From NCBI RefSeq assembly GCF_019059575.1, contig NW_024881503.1, positions 1,054,001 through 1,118,000 on the forward strand: a stretch of 64,000 nucleotides of DNA, in the 5' to 3' direction. The notes beneath the pieces are model-generated. The model was not told where the DNA came from. It saw only the letters and a list, made by a program, of their open reading frames with translations, and searched no databases. Origin of the DNA: Amphibalanus amphitrite. Taxonomy: Eukaryota > Arthropoda > Thecostraca > Balanomorpha > Balanidae. Numbering within the stretch: position 1 is the stretch's first letter; each line of letters begins with the position of its first letter. This document shows positions 43,158 to 55,187 of the stretch, piece after piece. A program made the position numbers and the translations under genes.

Positions 43158-44053
43158 TTAAATCTATGGCGCCGCCTGCAGGGAGGGATCCGCCGCAACC
43201 GCTGGGTGGTGGGGGGGGGGGGAGGAGTGGTAGGTCAGTCGCAGGCCGCCGCGCCCGCCCGGCTGAGGAGAGGACTGAGGCGGGGTGGGGCGCAGCGGTG
43301 GGGTCAGGGCAGGCGGTCAGGCGGGCACCGTGAGCAATCAGCGTCATTAACGGGCATGTGGCGTCAGCTATGTGTTTTCTGCTTCTGAACAGTCGCGTAC
43401 GACACATTCATTCACTTTGTTATAATTTGAGTCTTGAGAAAATAGCATATCATCCTCGTAGTAAAACATAAGCGCATTTGGGACAGTCGATCGAATTTAA
43501 TTGAGCAATGAGTTTTTTGTATAGCTTTTTATTTTCCATCCGTACCTAACCGTCTACATCTTGCGGAATATCTGGCGTCGCGCATGATTGGACACAACAC
43601 TTACGATAGGCAGGGTCCTTGCCAGCCATCTCTTTTGAATAAAAACTGGTTTTGAAATATACGCTGGACTGGATGCGTTTTTACATTGTTTTCCTGCTAC
43701 AACACAGGGTCTTTGAATCGTCTACATCTTTAAAACCGGCCATTTCTCAGCGAAAGTTGGCAGACACCAGCTGGCGTCATCTTTCAAGGTCACCGATGTA
43801 AAGAAACGGCTTAGCATTCAACCTCCTGTGTAAGGCCTTGACAATGTTGCTCTTTTTTGAGCACATGAAATATATTATTTTGGGGTTATGTTGCAACATA
43901 AGGTTTCCACCACGATTAACTATGCCTGCTGTCACCTTAACTAATGCGAAGTGTCCCTGTGACAAATTGATATTTTTTTAGTGCGTATCAGCGCCGATTC
44001 TATAATGCGACATTTTAATGCGAATGCAAAGCGATCGATGGACTCTATAGTGT
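43158..44053. other. GC-rich piece then spacer
   Basis: 43160-43330 is GC-rich with a G-run and ends near AGCAATCAGCGTC. The remainder is AT-rich. No gene recognised. Confidence 0.35.
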
Positions 44054-44064
44054 GGCTAATGACA

Positions 44065-44759
44065 GGTGGGTGACGGCACGTGATCGCCTGAAGCGGTGGG
44101 GGGTCAACATATTTTCGTCTCAATGCAATCCCTGCTACTTTTTACAATACCTTCTCCTCGTCGTTATTTCTTGCTTTCAAGTACTGGTCCCCAAATAATA
44201 ACTATCCCCACGCAAAATTAAAAAAAGGATGAACGGAGCCCAATTAAGCACAAAAAAACATATCGAAAATGTTTCAAAACACTTCTTTTGAAGGAGATGT
44301 ATTGAATGGTTTTGGAGCCTCACAAAACATGTTTCAGATATGATGCGTCACACAAACTGACGCATAAAGAATGTGTTCAAAAGTGTGAGCGGCAGCTCCG
44401 CAAGCACTTGTTGGCGAATGAAAAGCGTAGATACTGCCCTGTCGCCATAGCAACAAGTAAGCGTCACAAATTTCGAACACTATCCGAGTGCGCCAAGTTC
44501 GACTGCATCCAGGACGATGGGTGATGGTTGCCAGCTGGCTAAATTAATGAAACGCGAATAAATTAAACTATTGTTTGAGATTGTGAGAAACAATGCATTT
44601 GTCAATTTCAAATATCATTGAATTATTTTTGTAAACAAATTTACTACAAACGCCTCTGTACAAAGTGTTTCAAGAATAAATCAAGGCTTATGAAAATCGT
44701 GAGTAGGGTTGGGAATAAGATGACGCGACTGATGTCCCAATCTTATCTGTAAGAATCTT
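44065..44759 (+). mobile_element. TIR-less element with 11-bp TSD
   Basis: Perfect 11-bp duplication GGCTAATGACA (44054-44064, 44760-44770). It begins GGTGGGTGACGGCACGTGAT and ends GTAAGAATCTT without TIRs. Colinear with the minus strand of 17263-18179. A 72-codon frame (44306-44524) contains YDASHKLTHK, NEKRRYCPVAIA and a final DDG. Much of it can be read in the other copy after one frameshift, but no family is recognised. Confidence 0.75.
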
Positions 44760-45139
44760 GGCTAATGACAACATAATCACTACGTTTCTATGACGTCTAA
44801 ATCGATATAGCGAAATTTCACGTGCGTTTTTCTCGGATATTATTCACAATATGCAAAAAATGAGCATATATATGGTTTAAGCCTGTACCTAGTTCTACAT
44901 TTACATTTTTTAATTATGTCTAATTGATAGATGGAGCAAATTCCTTTTTTCAAAACCGGCTGAACTTATGCCATGAAAACGTAGCCAACGTTTTTAAGCT
45001 AAAATTCATAAGAAAACTTTAGTAATGAACTCTCCTTGAAATTATGAAAGGCTATTCTCTGCTATTTTCAAGTACACATGCTCCATGCACATTGCACAAG
45101 CACTAAAAACTATATTCCATTGAAACTAACACTTTCGGG

Positions 45140-45196
45140 ATGCGAACCCTCGATACACGCATCTGTAGCCAGACTACCGCTCGAGCAAAATTGGGC
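45140..45196 (-). ncRNA. tRNA-like SINE remnant
   Basis: On the minus strand GCTCGAGCGGTAGTCTGG (A-box-like) is followed by GGGTTCGCATCC (B-box-like). The T stem pairs poorly, so it is not a functional tRNA. Confidence 0.5.
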
Positions 45197-45245
45197 CGGG
45201 CGCCGCCACGCTGAGAAACGGCATACGGCTTATAAGTGATTCCGC

Positions 45246-46097
45246 TCTTCCGAGGGCTCAATCTTATTAACGCCGTGGAATGGATATGGCAGCGCTGGCT
45301 GAATTTCAGCTGCAGAAAACGGCTATCAAATGCAAAATGGTTTTCACGCATTTCAGTCCATCGTATGTTGACGGTCCAAAGAATCATTCCGTTGACTCGG
45401 ATAACCGTTTGTCGGCACTGGTATCACCGTTAATGTTACCAAATGCCGCAAATAGAATGAAATGCCGTACTATTCTATTCTATTCTATTTTATTTTATAA
45501 GATTGGACCCTGCAGGGCCAAATCTTATACCTAAAATGCCGTACTATTCTTTTCACGGCATTTGGTAACATTGACAGTGATACCAGTGCCAACAAACGTG
45601 TATCCGAGTCGACAAAATGATTCTTTGGACTGTCAACATATGATGGACTGAAATGCGTGAAAACCATTTTGAATTTGATAGCCGTTTTCTGCAGCTGAAC
45701 TTCAGCCAGTGCTGCAATATCCATTCCACGGCGTTTATAAGATTGAGCCCAGGGCTCAATGCAAAATGGTTTTCACGCATTTCAGTCCACCGTAATTTGA
45801 CGGTCTAAAGAATCATTTCGTTGACTCAGATAAACATTTGTCAGCACTGGTATCACTGTGAATGTTACCAAATGCCGTAAATAGAATAGTACGGCATTAA
45901 TCTTAACAAGTGCCGTACTATTCTATTCACGGCATTTGGTAACATTTAGTAATACCAGTGCCGACATCCGAGTCAACGAAATGATTCTTTGGACCGTCAG
46001 TATACGATGGACTGAAATGCGTGAAAACCATTTTGCATTTGATAGTCGTTTTCTGCAGCTGAACTTCAGCCAGTGCTGCCATATCCATTCCACGGCG
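45246..46097. mobile_element. Cluster of four GGGCTCAATC MITE copies
   Basis: Copies: about 45246-45511 (plus), 45515-45749 (inverted), 45751-45900 (plus, 5' part missing) and 45907-46097 (inverted, truncated). Each shows GCCGTGGAATGGATAT, ATGCAAAATGGTTTTCACGC and GTACGGCAT phrases of the 2936-3168 family. Copies 3 and 4 meet at an inverted GAATAGTACGGCA / TGCCGTACTATTC pair. Confidence 0.75.
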
Positions 46098-46880
46098 ATG
46101 AGGAAACATGTTCCTCAGCCCTGTTTTGGCCTAACCTGCCTTTAAACATGTTTGTAGCTGAAGGCGCCACCACATCATTGATTGCATTACATCAGACTAA
46201 TTTATTGAGAACACCAGCCAGGCAATCTGAAGAAACTACGAAGTGGCGCGGCGCGATTATTATACGAAATCACGACAGTCAAGGCCACAAAGAAGCAATT
46301 CGTACAGAGCCTTTTCTTTTTCTCCTTGATGCTCTTCATTTTCCCTCACAGGGCTAAATATCATTAAGATCGAAACTGACAATAACTTAATCTTCGAATC
46401 CAAAAATTCACGAAACACATTTATGCGTCCATTACATCACAGATATTACGAACTTGAATTATGATGACTTCAAAAACGCAAATGACGCTGATTGGTCCTA
46501 ATAGAGGATTTGTCGTAAATGTCAAAACTCAAATGATACTCTGTAATTTCGGTAGCGTAGCTCAAACTTATTCCGGGCTCCAGGGAATTGAAAAGGAATT
46601 GACATCAAATCAAATAAGCCTGACCTGGCAAAATTCACGGAGAGCCGTAAAATATTACTTTCATGACAGGAGGCTTTTGAGAATGAATACCCATGTGACA
46701 TGATATCAACAAGGAAGTTAATGGCCGCTGGCATGGCATATAGCGCATTTATTCAGCTTTTTTTTGGTGTCAAAGGAGGAAATCACCCCGAGTCATGCAT
46801 TTAGGAAAAAATAAGGAGTTGTAGACAGAATCCACCTAATACCAGGACCCACCCAGCCAAGTCCCAAAAAGCCCGTGAAT
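46098..46880. other. No gene recognised
   Basis: Short open frames only; no motif or repeat identified. Confidence 0.35.
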
Positions 46881-47440
46881 GTGTGGGCATGAGAACAGGT
46901 ATTTCACCAGCAAGCTGCAACGAACGGCCAGTTCCATCGGGCACGCAACGATCAGGGGTGACCAAAGTGCACACACGCACACACAACCACAACGCTGACG
47001 TCTGTACTCACCGGCCGGAAAACGACAGCAGCACCTCTGCTTATTCCCGGTCTCACAACCCGACTAAGTCGGAGATAAGCACGCCGCACCCCGGCACGGC
47101 ATCGACGCTCCGCCACCCTGCGCCAGCCGACGACGAATGACGGGGGCGGCGCGGCCGGGGGTTGGCCGGGGGAGCTCCCGCGCCGGCGTGGATCCACCCC
47201 CTGTCCGCCTCGGCCAATCAGCGCGCGGCGCGCCTACTGCGCCGCGGCTGAGCGGCCGAAGACGCGCATGGAGCCGTGGGACGCCGGCCGGTCCCACGCT
47301 CTGGAAGTGGGGCCAGCTGGCTAAAGGTCCGCTGTTACCATCGCATTACCACCGTCCGTCTGTAGCCGCCTCGGAAACAACTGTTGTCAACGCCCAACGA
47401 ATTCACAGGGGTCCGGGGTTTGCTGAAGGGTGCTAGCAGG
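46881..47440 (-). other. GC-rich, CCAAT-containing promoter-like segment
   Basis: CpG-rich with GGCCAATCAGCG at 47212-47223 and, on the minus strand, a GTGAGTACAGACG donor-like word near 47009. Parallels 37140-37640. It could be a promoter with first exon or a retroelement 5' end. Confidence 0.35.
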
Positions 47441-48059
47441 CCAAAACGTCTCAACTCAAAGTAGCAGATAGCATGTTTCACAGCATTGCAGTATGGTTTC
47501 TTCGATCATCCCCGTTCTTTTCTTCGTAGACGTTGTGTTCAATTTAGAACAGGCTAATGAGAGTTTGAAATTTGAAAGGAGAAGGCTGTATGGGCGGCCC
47601 AGCCGTGTAGGGCCCTGCCCGCACCCGTGATGCGCTTCGTAGCCTTTCACGGAATCCGATCGACCGATTGATGAGAGGTCTGCTGCATTTTTTTCTTTTT
47701 TATTCACTCTTCACGACAACAATTGTATTGTATTTACATTTAAGAGCGATCCACATACGATGTGCGTGGCGATTACTGCTCAATCCATTAATAGACGCGT
47801 TTACATAGGGTTTGTTGCAAGCTTATATCTCCGTCCGTGATGTTGCAAAAGATGCCAATGGTGCTTAACAATTTACAAAATGATCCCCTCTAAATATTTG
47901 AAGACCACTGCACCGAAATTATCGCCAAATTAACGAGCTAGAGCCTCGTCAAAAATGCTATGTAAACCGGGTTAATAACTGCCCGATTGCTGGATTCACT
48001 CTGCCTACTCGAGGGCAGCGCTTTTCGAGGAGCGCTGTGGCCCGAAGGTTTGGACTTTG
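47441..48059. other. Spacer with a dispersed GATCCACAT repeat
   Basis: TTAAGAGCGATCCACAT then GTGCGTGGCGAT (47740-47775) recurs at 52980-53015 and inverted at 59750-59785. No gene. Confidence 0.5.
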
Positions 48060-48672
48060 AATTGTGAAAAACGCCCGCCCGCCGCAAAACGCAAACACCG
48101 CAAAACGCGCAAAACGCACGCCCGAAACGCCAACGCAAACGTCGCAAAAAATAAACAAACGCCCGCCCGCCGCAAACCGCAAATAAAAAAAACGCAAAAA
48201 CGCCGAAAACAATAAAACCGCCCGCATCGCACGCCCGCTAACCGCCAACCGAAAACGCATAAAAATCGCCCGCCCGCCACCAAAAGCAAACACCGCAAAA
48301 AAACGAAAAAGCGGCCGCCAACCGCAAACAAATTTAACACCGCAAACGACCCAAAAAAAAAAAAGAAAACCGCCCGCATCGCCCGCCCGCCCGCCCGCCG
48401 CCAAAGACAAACACCGCAAAAAACACAAAACGCCCGCCCGCCGCAAAACGTAAACATCGCAAAACGTGCAAAACGCACGCCCGAAACGCCAACGCAAACG
48501 TCGAAAAAAATCGCCCGACCGCCGCAAGCCACACCAAAAAAAAAACGCCGAAACGCCGAAAAAAAATAAAACCGCCCGCATCGCACCGACGCTAACTGCT
48601 AACCGAAAACGACTAAAAGTCGCCCGCCAGCCGCCAAACGCAAACACCGCGAATAAGCGCCCGGCCGCAGCA
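48060..48672. repeat. CGCAAAC / CGCCCGCC word block
   Basis: About 610 bp built from CGCAAAC, ACCGCAAAA and CGCCCGCCCGCCG. An 80-bp segment (48063) recurs at about 48430 with few changes. The minus strand stays open for 243 codons because the words lack stops; its Phe/Arg/Gly-rich product is repetitive and I do not treat it as a gene. No TIR or TSD found. Confidence 0.75.
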
Positions 48673-49023
48673 AGATAATAATTTATCAACGACTGGCATA
48701 CCGCTAGGATTCCAGAGATTCATCTTTTTGTCATTTTCACATATCAAAAAGATTTCTGCAAAAATCTCCTAGATGGAAACACCCAACTAAAAAACGGATG
48801 GCACGTGCGTGTTCCTCGCCCCCAACTTCCTTCAGGTCAATCGTCATTTGGGTCACCTGACGCATTGACAACCGGCTGGGTGGACTAAACATTGCGCCTA
48901 GACACGTAGGTAATTGGCAGAGAATCCTCAGAATGGTGGATCCCAAAAGTTTGGAACTACCCCTTTGACCCACTGGACGACACCTTAAACAGTTGCCGAC
49001 CAGATGACACCCATTGTTTGGTC
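48673..49023. other. No gene recognised
   Basis: Unremarkable spacer leading into the hAT element TSD. Confidence 0.35.
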
Positions 49024-49501
49024 ACCCACACCAAGGGCGGATCCAAGGGGGGCCAACGGGGCCATGGCCCCCCCCCCCCAAGACGGTCAAAGGGGGGCCA
49101 TACTATCTTTTGCCCCCCCCCCCCAAGACATAAGTCAAGAAAACTAAAAAATAAACATTCTCAAAGTTCCTATGCTGAAAAACTGAAATATTGCTTTGAT
49201 GATTGAGTGACCTTGGGGCAAACGTGAAGAACTCTGCCAACCAGAGTCAAAATGGCCTGTGCCGGCGAGGGTTAACATGTAGGAGAAATCGACTTGATAT
49301 CACATTGTTATTCGCATTCATAGGCACGTATTCTGTATTGTGTACTGGTTGGTTTTAATTGCAAATTTGTTGGAAAATAAGATTGTCATTAGGCACTTCT
49401 TTAAAGAAAAAGGTATTTTCAACGTTTGCCATGGCCAAATGTGTGATTCTTGTCAGAAAACTGAGGAATGATCATAACAACACTGAGTATAATCAACTTC
49501 A

Positions 49502-50281
49502 GAGGCCTGTTTCACTAACAAATAAAGTGTGTAATTACAAAGAAAAAACTTGAGTTTAAAAGAAATAATTACTAACATTTGAAGTTTGGATTTCACGAAA
49601 CCTTCGGGCATGAATTTTGAGTTTAAAGTTTACCAACTTTTTTACAAGAAAAAAGTTTGTAAGAAACATCGAAATCGCAAACTTTCTGTTTCACGAACAC
49701 CAAAAACTTGAAAGAAAACGTTGTACTTACAAACCCGAAATTCCAGTGGCCCTTACGTTTGGAATTTTATTACTTTTTGTTCAATGATGCAAAGCAATCA
49801 ATTATTTAAAACAAATATGATATGCTGAGTCATTATATGCTCCTTTTCACTTAGCACATTCCCTACGAACCAGCTACGAGCAATAAATAAATATCGTTAT
49901 GTTTTGTCATTCGCGCGCCATAATTGCATTCAACAGTCTTCTGCTGTGAAATGTTTTACGTGTTATTTTCTTTCAATAATAAGATATTGTGAACTATCAT
50001 TTATACCATTCAGAAACAGCATCATTATTTTTAATTTATTCCTGCAATTTCTGACATGAATACTAGACATAGTTTGATAAAAAGAAGCAATATCTGTAAC
50101 ATGTTATAGTTCTTGATTAAAAACAATTTTACTGTTTACAAGTTTATTTACCAACTCTTTTTATCGGAGGTGCCGCTGGTGATGAAGTTTAGTGAAATCC
50201 GATTTTACATAGTTTGCAAAAATACTTATGAATTGTAAAGTTCAAACACTTGCAATCGCAAGTTTTTAGTGAAACAGGCCT
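49502..50281. mobile_element. MITE with AGGCCTGTTTCACTAA ends
   Basis: The ends are GAGGCCTGTTTCACTAAC and, as reverse complement, GAGGCCTGTTTCACTAAA. A 3-bp CAG duplication is possible, and Harbinger is one candidate superfamily. The interior is AT-rich, with TTTCACGAA and AAACTTG words inverted between the halves. Confidence 0.7.
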
Positions 50282-50386
50282 CAGCTTGAGAGATTTCAGA
50301 AGCTTCTTAATAGCTGAAGCTTCTTCATAGTTCATTAACACTATTAACCAGGAGCTTTCTTGTCTCATGCCTGAATGTATATGGAT

Positions 50387-51272
50387 TTAAACCTCGCCCG
50401 TATTGGCGTTTTGTCAGCCGCGAACGTATAGGGGGGGGGGGGGGGTCCGTTGCCCCCATAGCCGTTTGGCCGCTGATCGAGCTAGAGCTTCGTGAAAAAA
50501 AACGAGCGTGCTGCCCGTGACGAGAGGAAGACGATGATACCCAATTTAAGGTCCTAGGTCATTGGTTCATGGTTGACCTTCCAGGTCAGGTCAATGACCC
50601 AAAAGTAGGGAAAATAGGGACCTTTTAGAGCGTCGTAAGTGTGGCTGAGCTTTTTCGGGGTGCTGATCACGAATATCGTGTTAGTGTTGATCCCAGAAGA
50701 TGTCTTAATGCATTTAGGCCAGGTCGGGTCAGGTCAACCAGTAGTGGTCCTGCCGGGTATTCGTAGTACGTGTCAACCGCCTCTGACAGCTTCGTAACAT
50801 GCTACGAAGGCACCAAAAGTACTTCGTAAATGTTCAAATGGTTGCTGAATTCGAGTTCAGCTCCAAAAACTAGCCTAGAAACATGTAAAACTCGAAAAAG
50901 TGAACTGAGGTCATCAAAGGTCAATGACCTGACCTGACCTTCAGGTGACCTTCACATCCATCCAAATGTATGGGACCAACATCATATTACATGTTTGAAC
51001 GCTTGAAACCACGAAAACACTGCAAACGCGCGGCTAACGCGAGCCAACATACGCCGAATCGCGATCCCGGCCAAACATGGTCTCGAGAAATAGGTCACAG
51101 GTCAAAGGTCACTTGGGTCAGGGTAATTAAAGTTTTAGGGTAGATGCAAAATTGATAAACTCGAGGGTACTGAAAGTTTCGTTGCGATTAGCCGTTTTAA
51201 CGCGAGTTATTCGCGAAAAACCGAGGGGGTGGGGTCTGTTCGACCCCTCCCCCCTATACGGGCGAAGGTTAA
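50387..51272. mobile_element. piggyBac-like MITE (type II)
   Basis: 886 bp with TTAA at both ends. Inside the left end is ACCTCGCCCGTATTGG; the right end reads ATACGGGCGAAGGTTAA. Order: polyG, CTGATCGAGCTAGAGCTTCG, AGGTCA words, TCCGGCCAAACATG-type box (as complement), polyC. Non-coding. Confidence 0.85.
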
Positions 51273-52119
51273 CAGAGGAGGACACAATTTCCCCTTACCT
51301 GTACTTGTTTTTGAAGTGTTTCAAGCGTCATTTTGAGAAGGTGCTTTATTTAGTTAGGGGGTGCATGTGCACCCCTAAAACCCCTAATGCTCCACCATAT
51401 GTCACTAACTAAACCCACTATTTGAAGTTATACTTAATGACACATGGGTAGTTTTCACTCAACATAGTAGGATAATTAAGCATTAAATGCAAAATTAGAG
51501 CTTGAGATTGTCCGGCATTTAGCCCAACAGGATACCTCTTCAATCGTCCTAGCTGAACTCAGCATAAGCTCAGCTTGTCTGAACTCGGACACACCATCAA
51601 CATTGCCAAGTCTGAATTTGAGCTCGACGCCGGGCCATAGGCCTGAACTTTGTGGTCATGGGCGCGGGAGCTGGGGGTCAGTGGGTGCAGCCTGCCCCCA
51701 CAACTCTGGGGCCGTGGGGGCGCTGCCCCACAACTTTTCATAGGGCTAGGAACCGTCCTGGCAGCTTGCCCTCCCTGAATTAGCGGTTGTGGGTCACAAA
51801 GGAAAACTAAAGGGAAGAAAACATTTAAGAAAAAAATCCCCCTCTTTACCTGGCTTGACAGCTCATGTGGAAGATTTAAGCCTTTATTCTACGTTACCAA
51901 AAAGGTACTTCCTTGACTCAGCTGAGACAAAATATCTCACTTTTTGCAAATGTTTTCGTTTCGTTTTTTTCCCGATGAAAAGGCGAAGGGTGAAAAATAA
52001 GTGGCCTAAAACCGGTGAGAAAACTAGATTTGGGGGTACCCTAGGTTTGGCTAGTCCCAACCGGTTGCCCCCCCCCCCCCCCCCCAAGACGGCCGGCTGG
52101 ATCCGCCCTTGACCCACAC

Positions 52120-52841
52120 CATAGTCTGCGTCGCGGGTGTGCCGAAATGACCAAAAGTTCAAATTTCCGGTGTGCAGGGTCATTTTCAACGGCACGTGGC
52201 ACGTGGTTCTGGACTTTTCCGGCCACTTTGCGACATACCCATGGGTAATGCACCGAATGGTGGTTGATCCGCATGGAAGAAAATGGGGGGTCGTTTGGAT
52301 CGTTTTCGAGCAATATGCCATGGAACGCATTTTTTCGTTTTCCCCATTGGCTTAACATGGGAATTTTCAAAGTCACATGACACGTGCACCAGACTGTCCG
52401 CGGAGGCGAGACCCATACCAGAACGTAGATCACCTGGCCCACTAGAAATCCTGAAAAAAATCAGAATTTTTGGAGCAGCCGTTTTCTAGAGCATCAAGTT
52501 GTACTGATCTCAGGCAGCTTTTGCCAAATTGTCAGGGAACTCAGATTTGTTTTTCAATAGAAAAACACAATTCTAAAGAATAGTGTTTTAACTATTGACA
52601 ACAAACCTTCGGTTATTGTATTGTATTTGTATTTGTATTTTACTGTATGTCTGGCCTATTCAAATACATAAGCCAGAGGGGTGTGGTAATAACTGGTGTA
52701 AGCAAAGTGACCACGGTCAAAAATGTATTACCAGATTGCACAAGCCAACATTTTGGGATGGTCTCGCTCCTAAGTCGGCTTAGAGCTTCGGTCCAGAAAA
52801 TAAATTTGTCGTTGGCATACAGAAAAATGCATACCAAACTC
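52120..52841. other. No gene recognised
   Basis: Contains overlapping short open frames on both strands and a TTGTATTTGTATTT run at 52618-52640. Nothing supported. Confidence 0.35.
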
Positions 52842-52954
52842 GGCCGGTGATAAATTTTCAAGACCTCAGTCCTTACTGATTTTTGAACTCAGCCTTCGGC
52901 CTCGTTCAAAAATCCAGTACGGACCTCGGTCTCGAAAATTAATTTACACCGGCC
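52842..52954. repeat. CTCG-punctuated hairpin
   Basis: GGCCGGTGATAAATTTTC pairs with GAAAATTAATTTACACCGGCC; a second inner stem has ACTGATTTTTGAAC / GTTCAAAAATCCAGT. CCTCA, CTCA, CCTCG words follow each block on the same strand. Confidence 0.85.
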
Positions 52955-53324
52955 TCGTTCAGTATTATATAGTATTCACATTTAAGAGCGATCCACATTT
53001 AAAATGCGTGGCGATCACTGCCCTCTTTAGAACACGGCAACTGCGAGAGCCCACGCTGCTCCCTATACGAGCCGGGCCGATCGGGCCGGCTCGAAGGTCT
53101 TGCCTCACTCTCGATAGGCGTGAGAAGACACCAAACTTTCACTCATGAGATCAACTTTAGAGTCTGGGTGACCGCCTCACGGCACGTGTCACGTGCCAAA
53201 TCAGAGGTGTAAAAACTGTTCGCCCACATTAGCTTCACATTAGATGAGCCTATTGCGCTGAAACTTATACACAGGCGGGCACCCACCAGGTGGTGCATTT
53301 CACGAAGCACGGTTGGGGTGCTAG
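52955..53324. other. Spacer with GATCCACAT repeat copy
   Basis: The dispersed repeat seen at 47740 occurs at 52978-53020. No gene. Confidence 0.4.
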
Positions 53325-53455
53325 TTACTACTGCAACTGTGTACTACTGCAACTGTGTTTACTGTGTTTGTATTATGTATGACGAGAGGCCTGAAAAGCC
53401 ATTTACTGGAGAGTGGAGACCTCAATAAACTGATGATGATGATGATGATGATGAT
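53325..53455 (+). mobile_element. LINE 3' end with (GAT)n tail
   Basis: GAGACCTCAATAAACTGATG followed by about eight GAT repeats (53428-53456). A polyadenylation-like AATAAA directly before a short tandem tail is typical of RTE/L2/CR1-type non-LTR elements. No coding part is present. Confidence 0.5.
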
Positions 53456-53527
53456 GCACGTGCGCATGTGCTTTCGACTTGCCGGGATAGGTACAAATAA
53501 GAAAAAAGAATGGATGCTCTTTTTGTG

Positions 53528-53669
53528 ACTGGGGGAACCGAGTAGAGGGGTGGCGGCGCCTTACTGGGGAACCGAGTAGAGGGGTGGCGGCGCCTTACTG
53601 GGGAACCGAGTAGAGGGGTGGCGGCGCCTTACTGGGGAACCGAGTAGAGGGGTGGCGGCGCCTTACTGG
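53528..53669. repeat. 34-bp minisatellite, four units
   Basis: The unit begins ACTGGGGAACCGAGTAGAGG and continues GGTGGCGGCGCCTT. Four nearly identical tandem copies. Confidence 0.9.
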
Positions 53670-54505
53670 TGACGATATTATATGCGTCGGTAATTATAAT
53701 CGCGTAGTGCAAGACCAGCGGTCGGATAGTTTGTTTAGATAAGCATCTTCAGCGTAATAGAATCTTGAGAAGCACATTGCATTCGATCGGAACTCATCGC
53801 ACAGACATGGATGAAATAATACTGGATTGGTGTCTCGTAAATTAACACAGGGATCAGCAGCATTGAGCTCAGGCTTGCCATCTTCCGGATTAATTATCGT
53901 AGGTCAGGAGACAGCCGAACAAACGCCGTCGCTCAGCATTACGATACACGGGAATGTGGTGTGTTAGTTGGCTTGAAGTGCAGGTTTCCACGAGTTGGTG
54001 TTGCTCTTACTAGGCCTGAGACGAGAAAAAAAATGTCTTAGATGCATGAAAACCAAAAAACGTCAAGCAGCCTTTAGGCAATAAACGAAAATAAAATGCT
54101 ATTGACGGTGTGTATTGAACCGCCCAGTCCGTCAGCTTGTACAACCTTTTATATCAATATGGTCATTTACTCGCAATGGTAGATACAGCAGTTTGAAAAT
54201 AGGCCATACGTGTTTGTTAGGCCCATTCTTTCTCCAAATTTCGCCCGATTTTTCTACATCTTACTTGTCACATCGATGCTCGCACTGCATTGATCAGTAC
54301 TTACCTTGCTGAGTCGTTAGGAAAACGATGAAATGAGATGTGTGGTGATTCTGCCATTCTGTTCCAGTAGTTGATTGTCCGTAACAGGAGACTCTTGTTT
54401 TGAAAGGCTTCATCTTCCTTTTCCATTCCTTGTTTAATTTAAATAAAATTAACAATGAGCGAAGAAAATAACACATCAAAGTTGTTTTAGACGGCTATGT
54501 TGAAC
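53670..54505. other. No gene recognised
   Basis: AT-rich spacer with short open frames only. Confidence 0.35.
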
Positions 54506-54809
54506 CAGGGCTGCGGAGTCGTAGTCAGAGTCAGCGGTTCTGCTCGGAGTCGGAGTCGGTTGCTTTCAAAAGCTGTAGTCGGAGCATGAGTTGGACGTCA
54601 CCGAAAAGTCATCGGCTCCACAGACCTACCAGGGCTGCAGTGTCGGAGTCAGAGTCGGAGCCGGTCTTAATCAATAGTTCTTCCCGGAGGAGTCGGAGTC
54701 GGTCTGAATCGACAGTTCTTCCCCGAGGAGTAGGAATCGATATTTGGATGCCTACCGGAATCGGAGTTGGAGTCAAAGTCACTGAAATTCCATCGACTAC
54801 GCAGCTCTG
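54506..54809. mobile_element. GGAGTC-word hAT-like MITE (dimeric)
   Basis: Starts CAGGGCTGCGGAGTCG and ends CTACGCAGCTCTG. A second CAGGGCTGCAGTGTCGGAG start lies inside at about 54632. Same dimer plan as 40396-40702, but more worn and without a clean TSD. Confidence 0.65.
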
Positions 54810-55187
54810 GTTGGGTCCTTTTCATAGCGCGTCTTGAATAACACATGAGCGGCAAAAACGTTGGCAATTCCGTTGAACTCTTTCGTTAGACTTATAGATA
54901 GAACGTACGTTCGTTTTGTTCTTCGATGGGATAATTTGTTTAATTTAGGCAAAGTAAGGACATATGTGAAAAATCAGTGAAAAATAGCGAGAATGACACG
55001 TGCTGGCGACGTCTTCAATAACTTCCTGTTTCACTTGATGAGAAAATAACAGGGAACCGCTTATCTTATTACTTACCCTGCACACAAATTAGTAATTCCT
55101 TCGCTTTTACTAACATATAAAGACATCGCCTTAAAAAATGCATAACAAACTTGCTACTTCACCACAATTCCGTGTGCCACAATGTTA
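54810..55187. other. No gene recognised
   Basis: Spacer, nothing supported. Confidence 0.35.

Larger units (their letters stand above)
49032..52111. mobile_element. 3.08 kb hAT element with nested insertions
   Basis: The ends are CAAGGGCGGATCCAAGGGGG and, as reverse complement, CAAGGGCGGATCCAGCCGGC. Perfect 8-bp TSD ACCCACAC (49024-49031, 52112-52119). It encloses a 780-bp MITE and a piggyBac-like MITE, plus a lone piggyBac-like end (GTGCCGGCGAGGGTTAA, to 49275). About 1.4 kb of own sequence remains, without a recognisable transposase. Confidence 0.85.

Noticed and set aside
45140-45196. Functional tRNA gene
   Set aside because: The A and B boxes are recognisable, but the T stem pairs at only three positions and no clean acceptor stem forms.
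47958-48689. Open frame of 243 codons on the minus strand
   Set aside because: It follows from repeated stop-free words (CGCAAAC, CGCCCGCC) and the peptide is internally repetitive.
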